This document shows, piece by piece, positions 8,050-17,324 of a stretch of 64,000 nt of DNA. The position numbers and the translations under genes are program-made. Location of the stretch: assembly GCA_963760405.1 (NCBI GenBank), contig CAVXCV010000010.1:1-64000 (forward strand), written 5' to 3'. Within the stretch, counting starts at the first letter, position 1; every line of letters starts with the position of its first letter. Below the pieces are notes generated by a model. The model was not told where the DNA came from and ran no database searches. It was given only the letters and a program-made list of their open reading frames with translations. Source of the DNA: RYN-230 sp963760405. GTDB lineage: Bacteria; Actinomycetota; Actinomycetes; Streptosporangiales; Streptosporangiaceae.

Positions 8050-9082
8050 CGTAGCTGCGGCTGTCCCGGCATGAGGATGCGAGGAAGACCGCGGAGATCC
8101 TGCTCTTGCGCCACCAGCTCGCTGTCCTGCAACGCCAGGCGCAGCGGCCGAAACTGGACTGGGCCGACCGGGCGCTGTTCGCGGTGCTGCTTGGCCTGAT
8201 ACCGAAGGCCCGCCGCCACAGGCTGCGCCTGTTCGTCACTCCGGACACGATCCTGCGCTGGCACCGCAATATCATCCGCCGCTGGGCGCGCACGTCCGGC
8301 GGGAACAAACCCGGCCGCCCGGCGACCCGCAGGAACACCAGAGCCCTCGTACTACGCCTGGCCCGGGAGAACCCCGAGTGGGCTAGCGGCGCATCCACGG
8401 CGAGCTGGCCGGCCTCGGGGTGAAGGTCGCGCCGTCCATGGTGTGGGAGATCTTGAAGACCAACGGCATTGATCCGGCGCCCAGACGCACCGGGCCGACG
8501 TGGGCGCAGTTCCTGCGCACCCTGGCCGGGGCAATCCTGGCGTGCGATTTCTTAACGGTCGACGTGCTCAACGCAACCACGGCCCACGTCCTGGCGGTGA
8601 TTGAGCATGCCACCCGGTGCATCCGGATCCTCGGGGTCACACAGCACCCAACCGGGCAGTGGACCACCCAGCAGGCCCGCAACCTCCTCATGGACATGGG
8701 CGAGCAGGCGGAGAAGGTCATGTTCATGATTCGAGACCGCGGGTCGAACTTCACCGCCGCGTTCGACGCATTACTCGCCGGTGCGGGCATCCGGACCGTC
8801 ATATGCGGGGGTCCGGCGCCCCGGACGAATTCGATCATGGAGTGCTGGGTGCTGACCGCACGCCGTGAGCTCCTGGATCGGACCCTGATCTGGAACCACA
8901 CCCATCTGCGCCTGGTCCTCGCCGAATTCGAAGATCACTATAACCGGGCCCGCCCCCACCGCGCCCTTCGGCAGGCCCGCCCACTGGTGCCTCTCCCAGA
9001 GCCCGTCGACCTAGATCAAATCCGGGTCGGCAGACACGACCGACTCGGAGGTCTTATCCACGAATACCGGCTGGTCGCATGA
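8050..9082 (+). mobile_element. IS transposase (rve integrase core), frameshifted
   Basis: A nearly full transposase in two frames. The first part (about 8050-8380) reads ILLLRHQLAVLQRQAQRPKL, then FVTPDTILRWHRNIIRRWAR and GGNKPGRPATRRN, a helix-turn-helix region. The second (about 8385-9082) holds the DDE core: Asp in CDFLTVDV, Asp in IRDRGSNFTAAFD and Glu in NSIMECWVLTARRELLD, ending HEYRLVA. The expected WGYRRIHGEL junction is broken by a one-base loss near 8380. A stop lies just upstream of the first part and no good start is seen, so the element is probably dead. Its right end abuts the SpdB-like gene. Confidence 0.7.
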
Positions 9083-9094
9083 CGTGGACAGGGT

Positions 9095-9995
9095 TTTCGG
9101 CACCCACGGGTCGTCCGGCGCTGTCTTGCTGGTTGGCTGGGATCTGATGATGCGCGCCAGTGCACCTAGGTCTGCGTTTGAGCCGTGTACGCCGGCTGTG
9201 CGCAGGGCGCGGCTGGAGATGCGCCTGCCCGAGGCGTTGATCAGCGCGGCGGCAGTCGCTGCCTCGGTCAGCCGGCCGGGCCGGATGGTTCCGGTCTCCT
9301 GCTCCCTGCCGGTCCGGCTGTGGTCTACGTGGTCGGTCACCTTGTCCAGGGGAGGGGACTCTGTCTGATCTGCCGGGCTCGTGGCTTGTGTGTCGGCGCG
9401 TAGCAGGTGGGTGAGGGTGGCGCCCATGCCGAGGACGAGGACGGGCAGGCAGGATACCGCGGTGGTGATGGCCCACGGGGGCGTGCGCGGAGCGGGCTTG
9501 GGTGAGGAGGTGGTAGGCGGCTTGCCCGGCCATGCCCAGGAGCAGGGAGCTGATCGCGGGCCGGCGGGCGAACCGGCGGGTCCGGGCGGAGACGATGGTG
9601 CTGGCGGTCAGCCGGGCGTGCAGCGCGTAGGCGGCGTAGGCCTCGACGCCGGCGGGCAGGGTGACGGCGGTGTCCAGATGCAGGGAGTTCCAGATGCCTG
9701 GCAGCGGGTGGACTTCCCCGAAGCCGGTCAGCTTGCCGATGCCGGCCCACCCGGACCAGACCGCGACCGCCGCGGGCAGGGCCAGGACGAGCAGTGGCCA
9801 GGTCCGCAGGGCCTGGCCGTGGCCGGTCCGGTCCTGGCGGGCCGGGTCTGTCTGGCCGCTAGTCCCGGGCTGGTCCGGGCGGTCAGTGCGGTGGTCCCTG
9901 GGGGTCTGGACCAGCTGGGCCCTGGTCTCGTCCTTGGCCCTGGCCGGTTCGCTGGGCGGGGGATCTGCGTGCAGTGCTTCAGCTGCGCGGGTCAT
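9095..9995 (-). pseudogene. SpdB/DUF2637-like membrane protein, frameshifted
   Basis: From ATG 9995 (SD gcggagg just upstream) the minus strand encodes a Pro/Asp/Arg-rich N-terminus and then hydrophobic segments: WPLLVLALPAAVAVWSGWAG, then GVEAYAAYAL and SSLLLGMAGQAAYHLLTQA. After a one-base shift near 9480 the family sequence goes on with ITTAVSCLPVLVLGMGATL and the C-terminal domain RRISSRALRTAGVHGSN. DUF2637/SpdB-like proteins are typical of actinomycete integrative and conjugative elements and plasmids. The 3' end is run over by the IS element (the second frame ends at 9011). Confidence 0.6.
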
Positions 9996-10056
9996 CGCCT
10001 GGCCTCCGCGATCCCCGGCTGCCGCTGGGTTGCTGGCCAGGTTCCGCCGGTTCCAG

Positions 10057-10074
10057 ATCCCAGGGCCCTGGGAT
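10057..10074. promoter_or_regulatory. Perfect 18-base palindrome upstream of the SpdB-like gene
   Basis: ATCCCAGGGCCCTGGGAT is fully self-complementary. It lies 62 bases upstream of the SpdB-like ATG (9995, minus strand), a natural operator position. The rest of 9996-10396 holds no recognisable gene. Confidence 0.4.
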
Positions 10075-10337
10075 GTGCAGCAGGTGTGCGGCATGCTCCT
10101 GCCGGTGTGCACTGTGCGGTCACGCACGTCACCTGGGCCAGGATCCTCTCGAGCCTTCGTGAGCCGGAGCCGCCAGGTTGCGGGCTCATGTTTCGCGTGC
10201 GCGCGCTGATGGGAAGGGATGCTTCAGATGACGAGACTGTGTTCGAACCTGGTGAGGAGGTGGTCATGCCGGTTACCGAACTATTACCGTCCGCGGCGAA
10301 CCCGCCTGAACCGGTACGGTCTCCGGTGAACGAATCA

Positions 10338-10639
10338 GCAGGTCAGGGATCGTCCGGGTGAACTCCGGTGAACTGCCGCGTACGTGAGTGGGTTCCATGG
10401 CATGCAAGAGGTCAGCGGTTCGAGCCCGCTTAGCTCCACTCATCCTATTTCTGCAGGTCAGAGCCTACTTATGGCTTCGTTCCAGGCCTCCGGGGCGGCT
10501 TGCTCAGCGTGCCGCCGACCTGGGGGTCAGCTTAAGGTTCTGGTTTTCCGCAGGTCAGCAGCAAAATTCGAGTGCTAGCGCCAGCTCTTGCGCGGCTAGC
10601 AAGAGGTCATGTTTGCATCGCTGTCTTTTCGCAGGTCAG
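10338..10639 (+). repeat. Four direct repeats GCAGGTCAG around the tRNA-Ala end
   Basis: Copies of gcaggtcag lie at 10338-10346, 10453-10461, 10550-10558 and 10631-10639, all in one direction. The last three share an upstream pyrimidine stretch (consensus TTTYYGCAGGTCAG). They flank the tRNA-Ala 3' half at 10397-10438, which itself contains gaggtcag. Arrays like this beside an att site are typical of integrase or excisionase arm-binding sites; that role is inferred. Confidence 0.5.
10397..10438 (+). other. tRNA-Ala 3' half: putative attachment site remnant
   Basis: The segment has a perfect T-arm (agcgg, loop ttcgagc, ccgct; 10414-10430), the acceptor strand tagctcc and discriminator A (10431-10438), and on its left atggcatgc, fitting an anticodon-loop start with GGC. 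This is the 3' half of a tRNA-Ala gene. The bases to the left cannot form the anticodon 5' stem, D-arm or acceptor 5' strand, so it is not a whole tRNA. Integrative elements using tRNA genes leave such a 3' duplicate at one end, so I read it as an attL/attR scar. Confidence 0.6.
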
Positions 10640-11128
10640 CGGGCATCCGTTCGCCCCTGGCAGATGACTGGTTACCAAGCGGGTTACCGGCAGGCCGGAC
10701 ACTGTGCCTGCCGGAAACCTCAGCCACGACGTCGAGGTCCTCGCGCACGTCGGGGTGCACGGTCTCGTGGGTGGCCTTGAGGCGTCGCAGCCGGCGTGGT
10801 TGCCGGCCAGGACGAGGCGAGCGGCGCGCCGGCGCGGGCGAGGCTGTTGCGCTCGCCCGGCGGGCACCAGCACCGGGGACGTGCCGGCGTCATCGCCGCC
10901 CGGGCTGGCGCTGTGCCGGAGGTGTTGGGCAGTCCGTTCAACGATGTTGAACCGTGCGCAGCGTGGTGACGGCGCGATCCGGTCGCGGATCAGCTGGACG
11001 AGTTCGGCGCGGAGCACGTCTTGGCCGGTGTCGATCGTGGAGCGCCGCTACAGTCATGGACCAATGCACTGCCGGCGGTGACCTTGGTCACTTATCGCAC
11101 AGGCGCGATGACCGGTTCAGTTTGTAGC
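10640..11128. other. Intergenic, no gene recognised
   Basis: Apart from the last direct repeat at its left edge this GC-rich stretch holds only low-complexity Arg/Ala frames in several registers. No family resemblance, RNA gene or clear promoter was seen. Confidence 0.4.
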
Positions 11129-11641
11129 ATGTTCCTGTCGGACCAGCGCATGTGCCCAGTCAGCATCAGCGCGGCCCGGGCATGGCTGGCGAGCCTGGTC
11201 CATGGCAGCTGGCTGAGCGGAGCCTCAGCGACCGCCTACCAGGACGGGATTGATCATCTGCTCTGGGTCGGGCCATTCGGAATGGTGCCGGGCATGTCGC
11301 AGCTGGTGCAGGTCCAGATCCTGGACCCGCACGACCGGGACGAGGAATCCGTGACAATGGGAATCCGCTGGGAAGCCACCGGCGTAACCGGCGGACTGTT
11401 CCCGGTGCTGGATGCCAACATCACGCTGACCGCCGAAGGTGACCAGGACACCCGGATGACGCTGACCGGCGTGTACCGCTCCCCGTGGGGCACGCTCAGC
11501 GCCGGGCTGGACCGGATGCTCCTGCACAAGGTTGCCACGGCAACGATCCATTCCCTGATGACTCACATGAGCAGGGCCTTGAAAGACACCGCCCCTGCCC
11601 GGCCACCGCCGTCACCACCGCGTGACAGCGCTGCCCCATAA
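11129..11641 (+). CDS. SRPBCC-like (START-fold) protein, paralogue 1
   Basis: 170 residues from ATG 11129, chosen because it aligns with the start of the paralogue at 18330-18866; the frame itself opens earlier. The pattern (N-terminal beta-strand, AARAWLASLVHG helix, GIRWEATG...GGLFPVLDANITLTAE strands, TRMTLTGVYR, and long C-terminal helix) fits the polyketide-cyclase/START (SRPBCC) fold, which binds hydrophobic ligands. No catalytic residues can be named. It is convergent with the hybrid kinase gene. The two paralogues share G(x)RWEA, GLFP/RLFPALDA and LTLAG/TGxYR blocks. There is no good SD site, so start confidence is moderate. Confidence 0.6.
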   Translation: MFLSDQRMCPVSISAARAWLASLVHGSWLSGASATAYQDGIDHLLWVGPFGMVPGMSQLVQVQILDPHDRDEESVTMGIRWEATGVTGGLFPVLDANITLTAEGDQDTRMTLTGVYRSPWGTLSAGLDRMLLHKVATATIHSLMTHMSRALKDTAPARPPPSPPRDSAAP

Positions 11642-11713
11642 CACTCAACTCCGCCAGTACGGCCCGGTCACCCAACCACAGTCAACGTCACGACAAGATG
11701 CCTGGATCGCGCG

Positions 11714-13411
11714 TTACCCGGGAGCCGCAGCCCGCAGCGGGACCTGCCATTCCAGGACCGTCCCCCGGGGTGTCGCGGGATGTGTGCTGCAGTGTCCGCT
11801 GAGGGCCTGGGCCCGGGCTGCGCGTACCAGCTCTTCGCCGCTGAGCCCGGGCATCATGACGTCGCAGACGATCAGGTAGGGGCGGAGCGCTTTCGCGGTG
11901 TCCAGGCCGTCCCTGCCGTTGAGGGCAGGCTGGACCTGGTAGGTGCTGGCCAGGGCCTCGCATACGTAACGGTTCATGTCGGGGTTGTCCTCGACCACGA
12001 TCACGAGTGGCCGGCCAGCCTGGCTGCCGGCCTGGGTCCCGGTAACGCCGACAGTAGGTAGCGGGCCGGGTTCAGGTGCCGGTAGTTCCCGGGCCGCGGG
12101 CCCCGGGTGTATCTGAGCGCCCAGCGGTGCCGTGAGCGGGAGCTGCAGGACGAGCATCGCGCCGCCCTCGGGGGCGTCCGACACGGTCAGGGTCCCGCCG
12201 TGCAGCCTGGCCAGCTCGCGGGCGATGCTCAGGCCGAGCCCGGTGCCGCCGTGCCGCCGGGCCGGACCGCCGTCGATCTGGCGGAACCGGTCGAATACCG
12301 CCGCGCGATGCTGCGGCGCGATGCCAGGACAGCTGTCCGCGACCTTGATGACCGCGAATGAGGAGGTGGCCTGGCGCGCGAGTTGGACGCGGATGATCCC
12401 GCCGTCGGGGGTGAACTTGGTGGCATTCGACAGCAGGTTGAACAGGACCTGCTGGAGACGGGCGGCATCGGCCTGCGCGGCCACACGCTCGCTGGCCTGG
12501 ACCGTGAAGGTGATCCCGCGGTCAGCGACGGCTGTCTCGAAATGACCGCACGCCAGCCGCACCAGTTCGGCCAGGTCGACGTCGGCGTAGTCGAGCACGA
12601 CCTTGCCTGCCTCGAGCTTGGACGCGTCGAGCAGGTCGTTGACCTGGCTCAGCAGCAGCCGGGCATTGCGGACGATCAGTTCCAGGTCGCGGCGGCGCGG
12701 ATCACCAGCTGCGCATTGGCCGAGCAGCTTCTGCGCGGGGCCGAGGATCAGCGTCAGGGGGGTCCGGAGCTCGTGGCTCACGTTGGCGAAGAACTGGGTC
12801 TTCAGCTCGTCGAGTTCTCTCGACCTGTCGTACAGGACGGCAAGCTCAGCGTTGGCCTCCTTAAGCTTCCGGCTGGCCTCCGCCGCCTCCCGGGTGCGCT
12901 GGAAGACCTCCGCTTCCCTGTCCTCGGCGTGAGAGCGCAGGCCCTCGGCGATCTGGTGCTGCGTGTCACCGGCCTGCTTAAGGCGTAGGAACTCGGTGAC
13001 ATCCTCAACACGGTGGATGACAAAGGACACCGTCCCATCGGGCCCGAACACAGGTGAGTTGACCGGGCTCCAGAACCGCTCTTCGAATCCGCCGCCCTCG
13101 GACTCCGGCCTGCGGATGTCATACCGCTGGACGGGCATGGCATCGGTCACCCCGTCACGGATCACCCGGGTCAGCGAGGCGCTCAGGTTGCGGACACCGG
13201 CCGGCTCAGGATCGTCAGGGTTGTCGGGGAAGACATCGAAGATGCCCCGGCCTATGACCGCATCACGCTGGGTCATGGTGGACCGGAGGTAGGCATCGCT
13301 CACCGCGACGACACGCAGCCCTGGATCCAGCACGAGATACGAGCCGGGCGCTGCCTCGAACAGTGCCCGGAAGTCAGGGACCGGCAGCGGCCCTGGCTTC
13401 CCTGCACTCAT
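11714..13411 (-). CDS. Hybrid sensor histidine kinase with truncated receiver
   Basis: 565 residues: PAS domain (about 10-135), coiled coil (140-205), HisKA dimerisation domain with phospho-acceptor His213 (FFANVSHELRTPLTLI), HATPase with N-box LFNLLSNATKFTPDGG, G1 DSCPGIAP and G2 GGTGLGLSIARELARLHGG, then a receiver from about 467 (VVEDN, phospho-acceptor Asp517 in VCDVMMPGLSG). Two oddities: G1 has Cys where the family has Gly (DxGxG), and the receiver stops about 30 residues after Asp517, lacking the conserved Thr/Ser and Lys. The end of the gene is probably deleted. SD ggaggaagg supports the start. It is cytoplasmic, with no membrane segment. Confidence 0.85.
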   Translation of the reverse strand: MSAGKPGPLPVPDFRALFEAAPGSYLVLDPGLRVVAVSDAYLRSTMTQRDAVIGRGIFDVFPDNPDDPEPAGVRNLSASLTRVIRDGVTDAMPVQRYDIRRPESEGGGFEERFWSPVNSPVFGPDGTVSFVIHRVEDVTEFLRLKQAGDTQHQIAEGLRSHAEDREAEVFQRTREAAEASRKLKEANAELAVLYDRSRELDELKTQFFANVSHELRTPLTLILGPAQKLLGQCAAGDPRRRDLELIVRNARLLLSQVNDLLDASKLEAGKVVLDYADVDLAELVRLACGHFETAVADRGITFTVQASERVAAQADAARLQQVLFNLLSNATKFTPDGGIIRVQLARQATSSFAVIKVADSCPGIAPQHRAAVFDRFRQIDGGPARRHGGTGLGLSIARELARLHGGTLTVSDAPEGGAMLVLQLPLTAPLGAQIHPGPAARELPAPEPGPLPTVGVTGTQAGSQAGRPLVIVVEDNPDMNRYVCEALASTYQVQPALNGRDGLDTAKALRPYLIVCDVMMPGLSGEELVRAARAQALSGHCSTHPATPRGTVLEWQVPLRAAAPG

Positions 13412-13846
13412 GCGCCTTCCTCCGCAGGCACCGTAACCGCCCGGCCACGTGGTTCCGGGCGGGTCTCAGCTACCAGACCTCTCGCAATGCCCAGCGCAGG
13501 CATGACCCTAAGTCTCCCGACTCGCTGAGGGTGCATGAGACGGCCCCGGGATTGTGACGCGGTTCTACGCGCAAGATAACACCGGCCCTGATCGGCTATC
13601 CACAAGCTGGATGTGGCCAGGCCGGCGCCCATCGTTTTCGGGCCTGGCGGTCCCCTGGCTGGGGCGGGCAGTCCGCGAGCTCAGCTCCTGCCGTGATGTG
13701 CCCCCTGAACTGACGGCGGCAGGGAAGCGCCGGCACTGTCCCGGATGCCATGAGCGTTGCTGCACCGTCCTCAGCACGGCTGCTGGCGCGAGCCGGTTCC
13801 TGGAGTGCAGTTCCGCAGGGGTATACCGTTGAAGCGGGTGGTCAGC
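13412..13846. promoter_or_regulatory. Divergent intergenic region, hybrid kinase / USP-like gene
   Basis: 434 bases between two divergent genes, so promoters in both directions are expected here. I see no convincing -35/-10 pair or operator. Confidence 0.35.
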
Positions 13847-14320
13847 ATGCGCAGGTACCTTGTTGTCGCGAACCAGACCCTGCATCGCGCTGAGCTGCAG
13901 GAAGAACTGCACAGGCGGATCAGCGCGGGACCTTGCTCCTTCTTCGTGCTTGTCCCGAACACCAAGGCCGCGCACTACGACGCCGTGGCGGCGGGTGGCA
14001 TCCTGCCCCAGCCGGGCATGTGGTGGTGGGTGACAGATTACGCCCCTCCCGCCACCGACGAGGAGGCGACTGCGCAGGCCCGGCAACGGCTCAGCCAGAT
14101 GCTGGCCGGCCTCACCGCGCAGGGCATCCCGGTCCAGGGTGATCTCGGGAGTTCCAGCCCGCTCGGGGCCATGGACAGGGTACTCGCCGATCACCAGTTC
14201 GACGAGATCATCGTGGCCACCCTGCCCCAGCCCATCTCGCGCTGGCTCGGGTCCGATCTGCCCCATCAGGCCGAGCGCCGGTTCAGGCTGCCAGTCACGA
14301 CCATCATCACGAAACGCTGA
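13847..14320 (+). CDS. Universal-stress-protein-like protein
   Basis: 157 residues from ATG 13847. The Rossmann-like USP pattern is visible: first strand MRRYLVVANQTL, a 'VLVP' strand (FFVLVPNT), helix EATAQARQRLSQMLAGL, strand VQGDLGSSSPLGAM and the last strand/turn FDEIIVATLPQPISRWLGSD. It is a single domain of usual USP size but without the standard GxxGxxxxxxxxG(S/T) ATP loop, so it belongs to the divergent branch common in actinomycetes. Role in stress response is inferred from the fold and from the neighbouring sensor kinase. Confidence 0.65.
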   Translation: MRRYLVVANQTLHRAELQEELHRRISAGPCSFFVLVPNTKAAHYDAVAAGGILPQPGMWWWVTDYAPPATDEEATAQARQRLSQMLAGLTAQGIPVQGDLGSSSPLGAMDRVLADHQFDEIIVATLPQPISRWLGSDLPHQAERRFRLPVTTIITKR

Positions 14321-14394
14321 CCCAGCCGGGGCACCTGCTGGTGGCCCATGCCAGTGAATTCCGGGCGCCCGCGGCGACCGGGCCGCGCCGGGGT

Positions 14395-15939
14395 TCAGCT
14401 GCGGAACCGGGTCCCGGCGGTGGCGTACTCGGCTAGCAGGGGCACTGGGGTGAACGCCGGGTCACCAGTAGCGGCGTGCATCGCCTCCAGGACGCTGACG
14501 ACGTCCGCCGGGCCGGCGTCGTCGAGCATCTGAAGCGGCCCGCGGGGGTAACCGCAGCCGAGCATCATCGCGGTATCGATGTCGGCTGGACTGGCGAAAC
14601 CGTCCTGGAACATCCGGACGGCGTCGTTGAACTGCGGGTAGGCGAGTGCCGCAGCGAGGAATCCGGGCCGGTCCCGGGACGTGACCGCGTTCAGGCCGAG
14701 CCTGGCCGCGAGCGTGACCGCCTTAGCGGCCGTGCTCGCCGCGGTCACGTCCGGCAACACCAGCTCTGCGAGCCCCCGCTTGCCGGTGCTTACGTCTATG
14801 AAATGGATACCGACCACATCGGCCGGGTGGCCCACGGCCAGCGCCGCGTCCAGGACCCGGTGCCCCGGTTCCGCTGCCACGATGACCAGGCCGGTTTCGG
14901 ATGATGGCTGCGGCACGACGCTGATCCCGGCCGCGGTGATCTCGCTGGCCAGCTCATCCAGCAGGCCATTCTCGTCCCTGATCAGCGCGACCTCGGCGGG
15001 AACAGGCGCAGATGCCAGGGCATGAGCCTGATCCTCAGTGGCTGCCGCGGCGGTGCTTTGCTGCTGATAGTCATAGAACCCGCGTCCGCTTTTGCGGCCG
15101 AACAGCCTGGCATCGCACAGCTTGCGCAGCAGGGGCGCGGGCATGTAACGGGTGCCGCCGAACTCTGCCTGGAGCACCTCGAGGACAGCCAGGGACGTGT
15201 CGAGGCCGATCAGGTCGAGCAGGGTCAGCGGCCCCATCGGCAGGCCGAGCCCCACAGTGGCCGCCTTGTCGATGTCCTCGCGGGTGGCCTGCGCGGTTTC
15301 CAGCAGCCGCACCGCATGGTTGAGGTAGGGCACCAGCAGCGCGTTCACGATAAACCCGGCCCGGTCGCTGACCTGGACCGGAGTCTTGCCGAGGTCACGG
15401 GCCAGCAGCGCCAGCGCGTCGGTGGTGCCCGGCGAGGTGAGCACCGTGGAAATTACCTCGATCAGCTTCATGACCGGAGCGGGATTGAAGAAGTGCAGCC
15501 CCGCTACGCGGGCGGGATACCGCGTGCCACCCGCGATCTCGGTGATCGATAGCGAGGAGGTGTTGGTGGCCAGGATCGCATCGGCCCGGCAGGCCTGGTC
15601 CAGCTCGGCGAATAGGGTCTTCTTGAGTTCCATGCGTTCCGGTATGGCCTCGATCACCAGGTCAGCGTCGGCCACTCCGGCCGGGATATCGTCCACGGCC
15701 CGGATCCGGGCCAGTATCTCCGCCCGTGCGGTGTCGGCCAGCTTGCCCCGGGTGACCGCCTTGTCCAGGGAGGCGCGCAGCCGGGCCATGCCCTGGTCCA
15801 GGAAACTGCGGTCCACCTCGATCGCGACGACGCGGCGCCCGCTGCGGCCGAACAGCTCGGCGATGCCCGCGCCCATGGTGCCAAGCCCGATCACCGCTAC
15901 CTCGCGGATATCGGCTGGCTGTATCACGCTGCTGGTCAT
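14395..15939 (-). CDS. 3-hydroxyacyl-CoA dehydrogenase, two-domain
   Basis: 514 residues. It oxidises L-3-hydroxyacyl-CoA to 3-oxoacyl-CoA with NAD+. The N-terminal Rossmann motif is VIGLGTMGAGIAELFGRSG (Gly18, 20, 23); catalytic residues are Ser128/129 (ATNTSSLSITEIA), His149 (GLHFFNPAPVMKLIEV), Glu161 and Asn in FIVNALLVPYLN. The first C-terminal domain ends about 295 (KSGRGFYDYQQQ). The remaining 215 residues repeat the layout: a decayed Rossmann-like half (about 320-405) and a second 3HCDH C-terminal domain (GFLAAALAYPQFNDAVRM). This resembles the PaaH/fused HbdA type. The SD gaaagg supports the start. It may act on the same acyl-CoA pool as the phaC locus. Confidence 0.88.
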   Translation of the reverse strand: MTSSVIQPADIREVAVIGLGTMGAGIAELFGRSGRRVVAIEVDRSFLDQGMARLRASLDKAVTRGKLADTARAEILARIRAVDDIPAGVADADLVIEAIPERMELKKTLFAELDQACRADAILATNTSSLSITEIAGGTRYPARVAGLHFFNPAPVMKLIEVISTVLTSPGTTDALALLARDLGKTPVQVSDRAGFIVNALLVPYLNHAVRLLETAQATREDIDKAATVGLGLPMGPLTLLDLIGLDTSLAVLEVLQAEFGGTRYMPAPLLRKLCDARLFGRKSGRGFYDYQQQSTAAAATEDQAHALASAPVPAEVALIRDENGLLDELASEITAAGISVVPQPSSETGLVIVAAEPGHRVLDAALAVGHPADVVGIHFIDVSTGKRGLAELVLPDVTAASTAAKAVTLAARLGLNAVTSRDRPGFLAAALAYPQFNDAVRMFQDGFASPADIDTAMMLGCGYPRGPLQMLDDAGPADVVSVLEAMHAATGDPAFTPVPLLAEYATAGTRFRS

Positions 15940-16340
15940 GTTGAGCCTTTCGCCTCGCGGTTGCGCGGCCCGGCGCCGCGCTCGGGTAGTCCGGCTCGTG
16001 GACGGCTGATCTGACAGCCAGGCGCGATCACCGCCGCGGTCCCCGTCAATACCAGTCTCGTCGCGCTGGCTGACGCATGCATAGTCAAATGAGATCCAGT
16101 TGCCCGTGATCCGCCGCCGCGGCTGTCATGCAACGGCGGCGCGCGCCCGGCGAAGCCATTTGACCCTCCAGCACACCCGGCGCGGGCAGGCAACGGCAGC
16201 AGATGCGTGGCTGCAGGAGTCGTGGCACCGCGCGGCCGCGAGCATGTCGGCGCTCGCGCTCTTGCCTGGTGGAGGGCTCAGGCGGACCATAGCCACGTCC
16301 CGTCGCTCGTGGGGTGGGGCACCGACGGAAGGCTTTCCCC
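15940..16340. promoter_or_regulatory. Divergent intergenic region
   Basis: About 400 bases between the 3-hydroxyacyl-CoA dehydrogenase and the gene at 16341. No gene, repeat or clear promoter element was recognised. Confidence 0.3.
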
Positions 16341-16685
16341 GTGATCAAGTATGTCTACGAGATCGATTATCCGCCGGGGGGCAAGGACAGGTACCTGGCC
16401 TGGATCCGATCGATCGCGGACGCTCTTCAGGCTCCCGGTGAACTGCGGCGGCTGGCGTCGTATGACAACGTGTACTCGCTGACACCTCATCGCGTCGTCG
16501 AGTTCACCTTCGACTCGCCGGAGGACGCTGCCAGGTACTTCGGCCGGAAGGAGATCGGGCTGATAGTGCAAAGCGAGCTGCCGGCGCATAGCGCCAACAT
16601 CCATATCAAGGTCCTGGCGCTGCGTGACGATTACAGCAAGGACACCGTGGCCGGGACGGCCGCTGCCCAGCAGGATCAGTTCTGA
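16341..16685 (+). CDS. Conserved hypothetical small protein (dimeric alpha/beta type)
   Basis: 114 residues from GTG 16341, preceded by ggaagg eight bases upstream. The sequence alternates strand and helix (KYVYEIDYPPG, RYLAWIRSIADAL, YSLTPHRVVEFTFDSPEDA, FGRKEIGLIVQSELP, HIKVLALRDDY), similar to ferredoxin-like ABM/Dabb proteins, but I cannot place it in a family. No catalytic residues are evident. Confidence 0.55.
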   Translation: MIKYVYEIDYPPGGKDRYLAWIRSIADALQAPGELRRLASYDNVYSLTPHRVVEFTFDSPEDAARYFGRKEIGLIVQSELPAHSANIHIKVLALRDDYSKDTVAGTAAAQQDQF

Positions 16686-17324
16686 GGTCCTGTTCGCACG
16701 CTTGGCGGCACTGCCAGTAAGCGGCCTCGCGGGGGGGCATGGCCGGCCGCATGCGTCGCTGGCTGTCCGTGCGGGCGGCGTACTCAGCGCGGTCGGCGGA
16801 GGAAGGGATCCCTGGGCTCCGCTGGGCTGATCCGCACCGCGCGTCAACCTGGGGCAACGGCAGCGCCGCCGCACCACCGCACCCTTTATCCCGCGACTGG
16901 CCTGCACCCCAGACATTGAGTGCGCCGGGTAGGACAGCCCGTTCCTACCTGATCGGTCAGGTTCGGCTGGCGATGGAGTCGGCAACACCGTTCGGGCGGC
17001 CGACAAGCCGTCTTCATGGCTGCCGCCACTGTCGGCAACTGCCTGCTGATCTCGGAGCTCATGCCTGCACTGCGTACCGGTAGGGTGCGGGCGGTCAGCC
17101 CGAACGGCATCCTCGGCGATCGGCGCAGGACGTCCGCCACTGAGGGCCACCAGCTGCCGGGCTGACAGCTGGACTGAGTGAAACGCTGCAGCGCCTGCAC
17201 GACATTACGGTCGGCAAGTCACTGCCACATGGCCCCCGGCGCGGGCGCCGGTCGGCAGATGCGGGCTGGACTTCTGGCCCCGGCCGGGGGACGCTGACTA
17301 GGCAGGTAACGGCAGGTGAGCAGC
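16686..17324. other. Intergenic, no gene recognised
   Basis: About 640 bases without family-like sequence in any frame. Only Arg/Ala-rich frames are present. Confidence 0.4.

Noticed and set aside
9381..10361. 326-codon plus-strand frame
   Set aside because: Antisense shadow of the SpdB-like gene; Gly/Pro/Val-rich with no family match.
10381..10440. Complete tRNA gene
   Set aside because: Only the T-arm and 3' acceptor strand are present; no D-arm or 5' acceptor strand can be found.
10388..10780. 130-codon frame starting in the tRNA-Ala scar
   Set aside because: It begins inside tRNA-derived sequence and has no family resemblance or RBS.
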